A DNA stretch of 64,000 nt from positions 186,001-250,000 of the forward strand of contig JBCCPJ010000001.1 in NCBI GenBank assembly GCA_039024895.1, given 5' to 3'. The notes under the pieces are model-generated. The model was not told the origin of the DNA and searched no databases. It saw nothing but the letters and a program-made list of their open reading frames with translations. A program made the translations under genes and the position numbers. Each line of letters begins with the position of its first letter. Within the stretch, counting starts at the first letter, position 1. This document shows positions 7,677 through 15,033 of this stretch, one piece after another. Source of the DNA: JAJDOD01 sp039024895. GTDB lineage: Bacteria > Pseudomonadota > Alphaproteobacteria > Rhodobacterales > Rhodobacteraceae.

Positions 7677-8675
7677 ATGGAAATCCTCGAAGGGATCATT
7701 GAAAGCTTCAAATTCCAAGCGTTCAGCACGAGTTCGCGTCTGGCTTTCGTGTATCTCGCGTTGACTGTTGTGGTTGCCACTCTCGTTTGGGTGGCGCGCG
7801 GTGCGCCCGTGTCGCTGATGAAATGGCTGTTTCCGGCATCGGTTTACAAGCACCGATCCAATTTGTTGGATATCAAGCTTTTCCTCGCCTACCGTGTGTT
7901 ATCGGGCTTTGGCGTGTTCAGCGCGGTTATCTTCACGCCACTGGTGACGATTGTCGTACTCACGTGGCTCGATTCCTTTGCGGAAGCCGCTCCACAGCAT
8001 CCGGTAACCTTTTGGCGCAGCGCCCTAGTCACCCTGCTGGTGGTCATGGCCGCAGATTTCTGGAAATACTGGGCCCACCGGATCCACCATGAATATGAGC
8101 CGCTGTGGTCGTTCCATGCGGTGCACCATTCAGCCGACGTCCTGACACCGCTTACGGTGGCCCGTGCGCATCCCGTCGAGACGATCATCCGCAACATCGG
8201 GATTTCCTTGCTCGTCGGTGCAACGCAGGCGATCGCTATTTTTACGTTTGTGGGCAATATTGACATTGTGACTATTGCGGGCGCGAATGTCCTGTATTTC
8301 GCGTTCAATGCTGCCGGATCAAACTTGCGCCACAGCCATGTTTGGTTGAGCTATGGACCCGTTTTGGAGCATATCTTTATTTCACCCGCACAGCACCAGG
8401 TGCATCACTCGATGGACCTGAAGCACCATAACAAGAATTATGGCTCAATCTTTGCGACCTGGGACTGGATGTTTGGCACGCTCTATGTGCCGCGCAACGG
8501 TCAGGAAGACCTGAAATTCGGTGTTGCGGACGAAAATGGTGTGCCGCTGCCACAGCAATATCCGACGCTGCGGGATGCTTTGATCAACCCCTTTGCTGAA
8601 AGTGCCGCCGCATTCCGCGCGCGCTGGTCGAAGACCGAAGACGCACGCCCGGCTCAGCCACAAACCGACCCTTGA
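7677..8675 (+). CDS. Sterol desaturase / fatty acid hydroxylase family membrane enzyme
   Basis: 332-aa integral membrane diiron oxygenase. Hydrophobic segments lie near 22-40, 73-100, 115-127 and 172-212. The eight-His diiron signature is present as HRIHH (134-138), HAVHH (147-151) and QHQVHH (239-244), with HSHVW near 219. This matches the bacterial sterol desaturase family, whose members hydroxylate or desaturate sterols, carotenoids or lipid chains; which substrate applies here cannot be decided. The ATG at 7677 has GGAG 6 bases upstream. It begins the accessory stretch that leads to the repeat protein and ATP-grasp gene, but no functional link is visible. Confidence 0.88.
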   Translation: MEILEGIIESFKFQAFSTSSRLAFVYLALTVVVATLVWVARGAPVSLMKWLFPASVYKHRSNLLDIKLFLAYRVLSGFGVFSAVIFTPLVTIVVLTWLDSFAEAAPQHPVTFWRSALVTLLVVMAADFWKYWAHRIHHEYEPLWSFHAVHHSADVLTPLTVARAHPVETIIRNIGISLLVGATQAIAIFTFVGNIDIVTIAGANVLYFAFNAAGSNLRHSHVWLSYGPVLEHIFISPAQHQVHHSMDLKHHNKNYGSIFATWDWMFGTLYVPRNGQEDLKFGVADENGVPLPQQYPTLRDALINPFAESAAAFRARWSKTEDARPAQPQTDP

Positions 8676-8764
8676 TCGCGGCCTTGCACATCGCCAAAAT
8701 CGACGCTTTGCCGACACGCTGATTTCCTGTCAAACTGGCACGACAGATGAGCGTGAGGGTGATC

Positions 8765-9073
8765 ATGTCAGAACAGGATGAAGCCAAGGTTGAGGGCCGC
8801 ATTCACGGTGAGCAGGACGAGCCAGCACGGCCAGACACGCTGCTGCAACGGCTGATTTACATGATCCTCATCGCGATCATGATTTCGCTGGCTCAAACAG
8901 TCCTTGGTGTCGTCACCGTCATCCAGTTCATCATCATGGTGATCAACAACAAGGAGCCGAATGAGCGGCTGGCGGATTTCGGCACCGATCTTGGCATATG
9001 GGTTGCGAAAGCCGCGCGGTATCAAACGGCCGCCAGCACCGTTAAACCGTGGCCGTGGACCGATCTCGACTGA
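8765..9073 (+). CDS. DUF4389 family membrane protein
   Basis: 102-aa protein with a charged N-terminus (1-25), a long hydrophobic stretch LLQRLIYMILIAIMISL...TVIQFIIMVI (about 26-60), then NKEPNERLADFGTDLGIWVAKAARY, the part typical of DUF4389. Function is unknown. The ATG at 8765 is favoured because GAGGGTG precedes it; an ATG at 8747 would add six residues. It is probably an inner-membrane protein with one or two passes. Confidence 0.75.
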   Translation: MSEQDEAKVEGRIHGEQDEPARPDTLLQRLIYMILIAIMISLAQTVLGVVTVIQFIIMVINNKEPNERLADFGTDLGIWVAKAARYQTAASTVKPWPWTDLD

Positions 9074-9322
9074 CAACGGGTCTCTGCGCGCACACCGTTT
9101 TCACGGTAAGCAGCGCAACGAATGCCACATGTGGACGTAATGCGCTGCCAAAGGGCTAGGTCTGGTAGCAGGAGTTATTCTGTGAATTGGCGATATGCCA
9201 ACCATGCGAACACCCCCTCTCTCCCTTAAACTTGAAACCGCGGCACGCATTTCAAGCCGCGCGACGACACAACTTTTCGAGGCCTTCCTTCGGGACGGCA
9301 TTTCTTATGAAAGGAATTTACC
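9074..9322. other. Leader region of the repeat-protein / ATP-grasp pair
   Basis: No credible gene is seen in these 249 bp. It must contain the promoter and 5' leader of the gene at 9323. A Shine-Dalgarno-like AAAGGA lies just before that ATG. No clear -35/-10 pair or conserved riboswitch fold was recognised. Confidence 0.4.
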
Positions 9323-9997
9323 ATGGCAAGCGTCAGAGTTCTTGCAGTGCAATCCATTACTTTACAAGCCATGCCGGGCGACAAGCCTAGCGTCGCCGTC
9401 TCCGTCCAGGGGATGGCAGCGACCCCCGGCTATTCGAACCTACGACTTAAATCGCTTGAGAAGAAGCTCTCCGCAGACGGGATCCTCGATCTCGAATTCC
9501 TCGGTGACCCGCCGGATGGGCTTGTGACGCAGGTGGTGACACCGGTGATGGCAAGCACAGTGATCACCGAAGACGTAGATCGCCTAGTGGGCGTCAACGT
9601 CGTGGCACGGACAAACGAGATGCTGGAGCTGATCCAGATGGCCATGGCGCGCCAAGCGCAAGCGCAACCGGCCGGCGGTTTGACCGGTTTGACGCCGGTG
9701 CCCGGCGGCCCGATCCCGAAGACCCTCCCGATTGTGGAAGAAGCCAAGACAGCAGCGCAGTTTGAAGAAGGCAAGACGCCGTTCCGTTTTGAAGAAGTGA
9801 AGACAGCGGCTATCTTCGAAGAGGTCAAAACGGCAGCCATTTTCGAAGAGGGCAAGACGCCGCTGGTGGGCGAGGAACAGAAGCCTGTCTTCGGGGAAAC
9901 CGACCCGCGTGTGGACGATCCGAAGCCACCCTTTGGCGAAGACAAGGGACCGTTTGGCGAAGACTTCGGGTTCCGCAACCCCTTTGGCGGCCGGTAA
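9323..9997 (+). CDS. Repeat protein, candidate graspetide-type RiPP precursor
   Basis: 224-aa protein without a signal peptide. Residues 1-110 look folded (SVRVLAVQSITLQAM, then NLRLKSLEKKLSADGILDLEFLG, then a helix ending MLELIQMAMARQAQAQ) and could be a leader domain. A Gly/Pro linker (116-132) follows. Residues 133-185 hold six KTxxxxEE units starting at 133, 142, 151, 160, 169 and 178, a perfect 9-residue period; a degenerate seventh (KPVFGETD) starts at 187, then KPPFGED and KGPFGED lead to the C-terminus. Repeats of Thr/Lys followed by Glu-Glu are what ATP-grasp macrocyclases cross-link in graspetides (plesiocin cores are TTxxxxEE). The ATP-grasp gene starts 12 bp after the stop. I know no named family for this protein. 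An unmodified low-complexity protein remains possible. Confidence 0.6.
   Translation: MASVRVLAVQSITLQAMPGDKPSVAVSVQGMAATPGYSNLRLKSLEKKLSADGILDLEFLGDPPDGLVTQVVTPVMASTVITEDVDRLVGVNVVARTNEMLELIQMAMARQAQAQPAGGLTGLTPVPGGPIPKTLPIVEEAKTAAQFEEGKTPFRFEEVKTAAIFEEVKTAAIFEEGKTPLVGEEQKPVFGETDPRVDDPKPPFGEDKGPFGEDFGFRNPFGGR
9719..9877 (+). repeat. Six tandem 27-bp coding units (KTxxxxEE)
   Basis: In-frame tandem repeats of 27 bp, each encoding K-T-x-x-x-x-E-E plus one spacer residue (A, G, V, V or G between units). Units four and five encode the same nine residues, VKTAAIFEE, but differ at the third position of six of nine codons. Recent DNA duplication alone would not give that, so the peptide sequence itself appears to be kept by selection. 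Confidence 0.85.
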
Positions 9998-10009
9998 GGA
10001 GACAGGTCC

Positions 10010-10930
10010 ATGGAATATGATCTGATCTTGGCCACGGGCCGGAGTGACCCGAACACGGCCTGCATATTGGCCGCAGCGGAAGCGCAGGGCTATTCGGTGT
10101 GCGAAGTCGTTCCCGATGCGGAAGACGAACCCGCGGTGACCTGGGATCCTGTGTCCAGTCGTCTGGAGATAAACGGTGAAACGATCACGGCTCGCGGTAT
10201 CTTCCTGCGGTACGATTGCTTTGGCCCCGGTGGATACACACCCAACCAAGCCCGCGCTGACCGGGCTTTGGCTTGGTTTTCGACCCTGTCCAGTTGGGCC
10301 TATGCAACGCCGGAGGTTGCGTTCTTCAACCGCAACCACAGCCAACCGGCGGCCCATAAGGGCTATGCGATGCATCGCGCGGCGCAATTGGGCGTGCCCA
10401 TTCCGGAGACGTTGTTTACCAATGACCGAACGGCCATGGCACGGCTTGGCGCCGATGACGCGTTGATTGCGAAACCCGCAAATGGGGGCACCTTCACCGC
10501 AGAGTTGGATCAGCTCGACCCCGAGGCCTGGGCTACGGGAACCGCGCCTTCCCCGGCAATCGTTCAGGAGAAACTGGAATACCCTGAGTTCCGCGTTTAC
10601 CTGATCGGGGGTGAGCCGGTCGTCTTCGAAACCCATGCCGCCACCTTGGATTTCCGGGCCGACCGCGACAGCCGCACAGTTTGGTGCGACGCCTCGGTAA
10701 TCCCGCCGGGCTTACTTGCGGGCTTGCGTCGGCACGCTGCGGATCTCGGGCTGGATTTCTGTGCCTACGATCTGAAAACCCGGAAGGCGACGGGAGAACT
10801 CTGTTATCTGGAGGTCAATTCGGGGCCCATGTTCTCCGCCTTTGACAAGCTGGCCAATGGCGCGCTTGCGGCGCAGATGGTCAACTGGCTGGTGGCGCGA
10901 AGTCAACCACAGGCGCTTGCCGCCGAGTGA
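10010..10930 (+). CDS. ATP-grasp ligase, candidate graspetide-type macrocyclase
   Basis: 306-aa stand-alone ATP-grasp protein of RimK-like size. The order is a preATP-grasp part (1-100, with GIFLRYDCFGPGGY), a central segment FNRNHSQPAAHKGYAMHRAAQLGVPIPETLFTND (written here in pieces: N, K, G-x-PIPETLFTND) like the start of graspetide-ligase ATP-grasp domains, the ATP-lid strands DALIAKPANGGTF and PAIVQEKLEYPEFRVYLIGGE, and the Mg-binding LGLDFCAYDL...CYLEVNSGPMFSAFD near the C-terminus. ATP-grasp enzymes activate a carboxylate as acyl-phosphate and join it to an amine, hydroxyl or thiol. Placement 12 bp after a Lys/Thr/Glu repeat protein suggests that protein is the substrate. It could instead be a peptide or amino-acid ligase acting on something else. 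Confidence 0.7.
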   Translation: MEYDLILATGRSDPNTACILAAAEAQGYSVCEVVPDAEDEPAVTWDPVSSRLEINGETITARGIFLRYDCFGPGGYTPNQARADRALAWFSTLSSWAYATPEVAFFNRNHSQPAAHKGYAMHRAAQLGVPIPETLFTNDRTAMARLGADDALIAKPANGGTFTAELDQLDPEAWATGTAPSPAIVQEKLEYPEFRVYLIGGEPVVFETHAATLDFRADRDSRTVWCDASVIPPGLLAGLRRHAADLGLDFCAYDLKTRKATGELCYLEVNSGPMFSAFDKLANGALAAQMVNWLVARSQPQALAAE

Positions 10931-10935
10931 AATAA

Positions 10936-10964
10936 ACGCCTCCGGGATCAATCCCCGGGGGCGT
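10936..10964. terminator. Terminator between convergent ATP-grasp and hydrolase genes
   Basis: ACGCCTCCGGG (10936-10946) pairs with CCCGGGGGCGT (10954-10964), 11 bp with one mismatch and a 7-base loop. It lies 5 bases after the ATP-grasp stop and before the end of the minus-strand hydrolase, and can serve both. An A/T-rich flank is present on the left. Confidence 0.7.
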
Positions 10965-10987
10965 CCCGCGTCAAAGACGCCGGTACG

Positions 10988-11986
10988 CTACCCGTTCGCT
11001 GCCTGATACAGGGCGTTATCAAGGTCAATAAAGATGTCCCCGCGTCCGCATCGATCATAGGAGACAGTTACCGCATAGCCGTTCGGGTAATACGCGAAGT
11101 AGCTGCCAAGCTCCGCGCCGGTAGTGCCGCATAGCGCACCGTTGTGCCAATAGACATTCTGGGGATGGCGGCTGCGGTAATGGGTGCCTAGGCCGTAATA
11201 CCAGCCACGCGCATCCGAATAGCGCGGCAGCTTCAAAAGATTAGATGCGATGTCGCCCTTAGGGCCGAAGACATCCATGACGAATGCCGTGTAATCCCGG
11301 GTGGAGGCTTGCCATCCCCCGAATGCGGCGAGAGCAATCCAATCGGGGTCAAAGCCAGCTGTGTCGCGGAAGCCCTTGGGGAAGACACGGTCGCGGCACG
11401 CGGTCACGTTATCGGTACCTGTCAACCCTTCAAGCAGCGCACCAAGCAGGGCATAGTTGCCGTTATTGTAATGGAATTCGCCCGCGTTGCCTTTCAATCC
11501 ACTCGTGGCCAGTGCGCGTTTTGAGAAGCCAATGTTGCGCGTGTCACCGTAACGGTAGCTGTTGTTGAATTGGGATTGCGTGCGATCCGGTTTCAAGCCG
11601 CTTGTCATAGTGATGAGCGAGGTAAGCGTACGCTCTTGCAAGTTGGGCGGAATATCGATGTTCACGGCAGCAAATGCTGCGGAGAGGTCTTTCAACGGGG
11701 TATCGAGGGACAAACCTTGTTCGTCCGCTACGCGCTTCAGGCAGACCGCAGTGATCGCTTTTGACAGCGAGGCGATAGGCTGGGCCGCCTCGGGGTCGCG
11801 TCCACGGCCGCGCGAGGCAAGGATGTCGCCATCGCGCCCTATTGTAATCGCTGTTTCCTTGATACCGTTTTTGGTGGCCCAAGCCTCCCAAGCGGCGGTG
11901 ATCTGATCGACACGCGGGCCCGTCTCGGACTGGGCGGTTGTGACAGAAACAAAAGCGGCAGCGATGGAAATCAAAAGTAAACGCAT
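10988..11986 (-). CDS. Secreted serine hydrolase, beta-lactamase / PBP4 fold
   Basis: 332-aa exported protein (signal peptide MRLLLISIAAAFVSVTTAQS). The SxxK nucleophile motif is SLSK (73-76) and the YxN motif is YNN (173-175); the third motif is probably the HNGALCG segment near the C-terminus. This fits the class C-type serine hydrolase family (esterases, D-amino-acid amidases, peptidases) rather than a true resistance beta-lactamase. The ATG at 11986 is used because it directly begins the signal peptide. Its substrate is unknown. It is convergent with the ATP-grasp gene; a role as a periplasmic peptidase for that system is only a possibility. Confidence 0.85.
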   Translation of the reverse strand: MRLLLISIAAAFVSVTTAQSETGPRVDQITAAWEAWATKNGIKETAITIGRDGDILASRGRGRDPEAAQPIASLSKAITAVCLKRVADEQGLSLDTPLKDLSAAFAAVNIDIPPNLQERTLTSLITMTSGLKPDRTQSQFNNSYRYGDTRNIGFSKRALATSGLKGNAGEFHYNNGNYALLGALLEGLTGTDNVTACRDRVFPKGFRDTAGFDPDWIALAAFGGWQASTRDYTAFVMDVFGPKGDIASNLLKLPRYSDARGWYYGLGTHYRSRHPQNVYWHNGALCGTTGAELGSYFAYYPNGYAVTVSYDRCGRGDIFIDLDNALYQAANG

Positions 11987-12043
11987 GGCGCGATTATGCG
12001 AAGCGCCGCGCCGCAATCAAGGCCAGATGCTCGCAAAAGAAAG

Positions 12044-12066
12044 ACGCCCCCGGAGTGCGGGGGCGT
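12044..12066 (-). terminator. Intrinsic terminator of pnp
   Basis: ACGCCCCCG (12044-12052) pairs perfectly with CGGGGGCGT (12058-12066) around a 5-base loop, followed on the minus strand by a T-rich tract (TCTTTCTTTT). It lies 39 bases beyond the pnp stop. Confidence 0.85.
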
Positions 12067-12104
12067 TTCAAAATGGTCAGTTATAGATGTTGAAGCGGTT
12101 TGCG

Positions 12105-14246
12105 TTAGTCCGCTGCTTCCTCTTTCTTCTCAGGCGCTTGTTCTTCGCCCGTTTCCTGGTTCACCATTTTCATGGCGAGACGCACCTTGCCGCGGTCGTC
12201 AAAGCCAAGGAGTTTGACATAGACTTCCTGGCCTTCTTTCAGCACGTCCGACGGATGGTTCAGGCGGCGGTTTTCGATCTGAGACACATGAACCAGGCCG
12301 TCACGCTTGCCAAAGAAGTTCACGAAAGCGCCGAAATCGACGATTTTCACGACCTTGCCTTTGTAGATCATGCCTTCTTCCGGCTCAGCCACGATCGCAT
12401 GGATCATGTCATAAGCCTTCTGGATGGCTTCACCATTGGGCGATGCGATCTTGATGACGCCGTCGTCGTTGATGTCGACCTTGGCACCCGAGACTTCCAC
12501 GATCTCGCGAATGACCTTGCCGCCCGATCCGATCACCTCGCGGATTTTGTCGGTGGGCACTGTCATCGTCTCAATGCGTGGTGCGTGGACGCTGAACTCA
12601 CCGGCGCCAGAGAGCGCCTTGTTCATCTCGCCGAGGATGTGCATCCGGCCGTCTTTCGCCTGGGCGAGAGCCTTCTCCATGATCTCGGGCGTGATACCGG
12701 CGACCTTGATGTCCATCTGCAAAGACGTGATGCCGTTTTCGGTGCCCGCCACTTTAAAGTCCATGTCGCCGAGGTGATCCTCGTCGCCGAGAATGTCGGT
12801 CAGAACCGCATAAGAGCCGTCGTCTTCGAGGACGAGGCCCATGGCGACACCGGCCACAGCGGCCTTCAGCGGCACACCAGCATCCATCATCGAAAGCGAA
12901 CCGCCACAGACGGTCGCCATCGAGGAGGACCCGTTGGACTCGGTGATTTCCGAGACGAGACGCACGGTGTAGGGGAAGTCCGTTGCCGAGGGCAGAACCG
13001 CCTGAAGCGCGCGCCAGGCGAGCTTGCCGTGGCCAATCTCCCGACGACCCGGAGGGCCGAAGCGCCCAACCTCGCCGACAGAATAGGGCGGGAAGTTGTA
13101 GTGCAGCAGGAAGTTCGACCGGAAGTTCCCATGCAGCGCATCGATGATCTGTTCGTCATCGCCCGTGCCGAGCGTGGTGACGATCAAGCCTTGCGTTTCA
13201 CCCCGTGTGAACAGCGCCGAACCGTGGGTCCGGGGCAGAAGCCCGGTCTGGCATTCGATGGCGCGTACTTTGTCGAGCGCACGGCCGTCGATCCGCTTGC
13301 CTTCCTTCACAACAGCGCCACGCAGGACGGTCGATTCCAGTTTCTTCAGCGCGGAGCCGAGGTTTGCGTCTTCAAGCTGCTCTTCGGAGAGAGCTGCCTT
13401 GATCGCTTCTTTCGCAGCACCAACAGCTGCCACACGTTCCTGCTTGTCTAGGATCGCGTAAGCGGCCCGCATCTGCTCTTCGCCCGCCGCCGAAACGGCT
13501 CCGTAAAGATCGGCGTAGTCCGGTGGCGAGAAGTCGAACGGCTCTTTCGCCGCCTCTTCCGCCAAGTCGATGATGCAGTCGATCACCGGCTGGATTTGCT
13601 CATGGGCAAAGGTCACAGCGCCGAGCATTTCGGCTTCGGTCAACTCGTATGCCTCCGATTCCACCATCATCACGGCATCTTTGGTGCCCGCAACGACGAG
13701 GTCGAGACGCTGATCCGGGTTGTTCCGGAGGTCCTGCATATCGTCTACGGTCGGGTTGAGGACGTAGTCGCCATCTTCGAAGCCCACACGCGCACCGGCA
13801 ATCGGCCCCATGAAGGGCGCACCGGAGATGGTGAGCGCAGCCGAGGCAGCAATCATCGCAACGATGTCGGGGTCATTGACCAGGTCGTGCGAAAGCACGG
13901 TACAGATCACCAAAACTTCGTTCTTGAACCCATCGACAAAGAGCGGGCGGATTGGACGGTCGATCAGGCGGGAGGTCAGCGTTTCCTTTTCGGTCGGGCG
14001 CGCCTCACGCTTGAAGAAGCCACCGGGAATCTTACCGGCGGCATAGTATTTTTCGTTGTAATGAACGGTCAGCGGGAAGAAATCCTGACCTTCTTTTTGT
14101 GCCTTCGCAAAGGTCACGTTGGCCATGACGGACGTCTCACCATAGGTGGCGATAACGGAACCGTCGGCCTGACGGGCAACCTTGCCCGTTTCCAGTGTCA
14201 GCGTTTCCTCGCCCCACTGGATCGATTTTTTGACTTCGTTGAACAT
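12105..14246 (-). CDS. pnp: Polyribonucleotide nucleotidyltransferase (PNPase)
   Basis: 3'-to-5' phosphorolytic exoribonuclease of the RNA degradosome. The 713-aa product has the full architecture: first RNase PH domain (about 10-145), all-helical linker (about 150-235), second RNase PH domain (about 325-460, with LPRTHGSALFTRGETQ and MDAGVPLKAAVAGVAMGL), KH domain (near 555-615, VIGSGGKVIREI) and S1 domain (about 620-690, GKVVKIVDFGAFVNFFG), ending in an acidic/lysine tail (APEKKEEAAD). MFNEVKKSIQWG is the usual alphaproteobacterial start. rpsO, normally next to pnp, is 3 kb upstream on the same strand with three genes between. Confidence 0.98.
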   Translation of the reverse strand: MFNEVKKSIQWGEETLTLETGKVARQADGSVIATYGETSVMANVTFAKAQKEGQDFFPLTVHYNEKYYAAGKIPGGFFKREARPTEKETLTSRLIDRPIRPLFVDGFKNEVLVICTVLSHDLVNDPDIVAMIAASAALTISGAPFMGPIAGARVGFEDGDYVLNPTVDDMQDLRNNPDQRLDLVVAGTKDAVMMVESEAYELTEAEMLGAVTFAHEQIQPVIDCIIDLAEEAAKEPFDFSPPDYADLYGAVSAAGEEQMRAAYAILDKQERVAAVGAAKEAIKAALSEEQLEDANLGSALKKLESTVLRGAVVKEGKRIDGRALDKVRAIECQTGLLPRTHGSALFTRGETQGLIVTTLGTGDDEQIIDALHGNFRSNFLLHYNFPPYSVGEVGRFGPPGRREIGHGKLAWRALQAVLPSATDFPYTVRLVSEITESNGSSSMATVCGGSLSMMDAGVPLKAAVAGVAMGLVLEDDGSYAVLTDILGDEDHLGDMDFKVAGTENGITSLQMDIKVAGITPEIMEKALAQAKDGRMHILGEMNKALSGAGEFSVHAPRIETMTVPTDKIREVIGSGGKVIREIVEVSGAKVDINDDGVIKIASPNGEAIQKAYDMIHAIVAEPEEGMIYKGKVVKIVDFGAFVNFFGKRDGLVHVSQIENRRLNHPSDVLKEGQEVYVKLLGFDDRGKVRLAMKMVNQETGEEQAPEKKEEAAD

Positions 14247-14505
14247 GCTTCATCCTGTCTGGGAGCGAACGGCCCTCCGTTCCTCCCGTTTCAATGGCGG
14301 CCCCATTGCCGCCGACCCCTATCCTATCGGTGCGCCGGGGTCAGAGCGTCACGTCTCAGATAAGCGCGCGCATACATCAGTTTCCACGCAAGGGAAAGAG
14401 TATGTGCGTTTACGGGGCATTAACCACTTTTTGCGGCTGGATTCCTTGAACTCTCCTTACGACCACCCTCGCTGGCGCATAAGCTGGCCACATTTGTTAA
14501 CCATG

Positions 14506-14991
14506 TTAATCCTCGTCTGAAGTTGTAATGGAAGAGGAGTTCAGCGATGTTTCGGTCAGTTCGCACGCCGCAAAGTCAGTCGGTTCCGGAAGCTCCGCGT
14601 CCGGTCGCCCCGAAGACGCCGAACCCGGTTCAGTACATGCGCCGCGCATCGCGTATTGTCGTGCCGCTTCGGCGAGACTTCCAGGCCGGGCAGCAAGCCT
14701 CCCGTTCAAGCTAACGGCGCGCATGGTTCCAGCAGCGGCGTTCAAGGCGGGCGCTATGACGCCCTTGCGCTGCATTTCCCCCATGAGTGCATCGGCAATG
14801 GCTGAGGAAACGCGCAACCTCGCGGTAAGGTCTGCCGCGTTCAATGACATCCGCGTCCGCGCGTGAAAGACGGCAAGCCCGTACATATACCGATTATATG
14901 ACGCTGGAACGGCGACAGTGCCCGCGGGCACAGGAAGTGCTGGCACCAGGCTTGTGGCGCCGAGCATGGAAAGAAAATCTCTTCGTTTCAT
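14506..14991 (-). CDS. Hypothetical Tat-signal protein
   Basis: 161-aa frame starting with a twin-arginine-like signal (MKRRDFLSMLGATSLVPALPVPAG). The mature part has a small helical region (NAADLTARLRVSSAIADALMGEMQRKG) reminiscent of a winged-helix fold, then an Ala-rich segment and a low-complexity acidic/serine tail. No strong ribosome site precedes the ATG. I do not recognise a family. The minus-strand reading is preferred over the overlapping plus-strand frame because of the signal peptide. Confidence 0.55.
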   Translation of the reverse strand: MKRRDFLSMLGATSLVPALPVPAGTVAVPASYNRYMYGLAVFHARTRMSLNAADLTARLRVSSAIADALMGEMQRKGVIAPALNAAAGTMRAVSLNGRLAARPGSLAEAARQYAMRGACTEPGSASSGRPDAELPEPTDFAACELTETSLNSSSITTSDED

Positions 14992-15033
14992 GGTAGTTAG
15001 ATAGGATGCGCGTGCAGAGGTTGCGAGTACCCG

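Noticed and set aside
9182..9229. 15-codon GTG frame after AGGAG in the leader of the repeat protein
   Set aside because: Too short and without a recognisable leader-peptide pattern; could be chance.
9195..9322. Frame reading KLETAARISSRATTQLFEAF upstream of the repeat protein
   Set aside because: It has no own stop before the next gene, lacks a ribosome site and runs through the repeat-protein start in another frame.
9719..9877. CRISPR-like array (regular 27-bp units)
   Set aside because: Units abut without spacers, keep one reading frame and encode KTxxxxEE; this is a coding repeat.
12087..13451. 454-codon open frame on the plus strand
   Set aside because: It is antisense to pnp and explained by its codon composition; His/Arg/Val-rich translation has no family features.
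14528..14866. Plus-strand frame opposite the Tat-signal protein
   Set aside because: Ser/Ala/Arg-rich with no domain or signal; the minus-strand frame has a twin-arginine leader.
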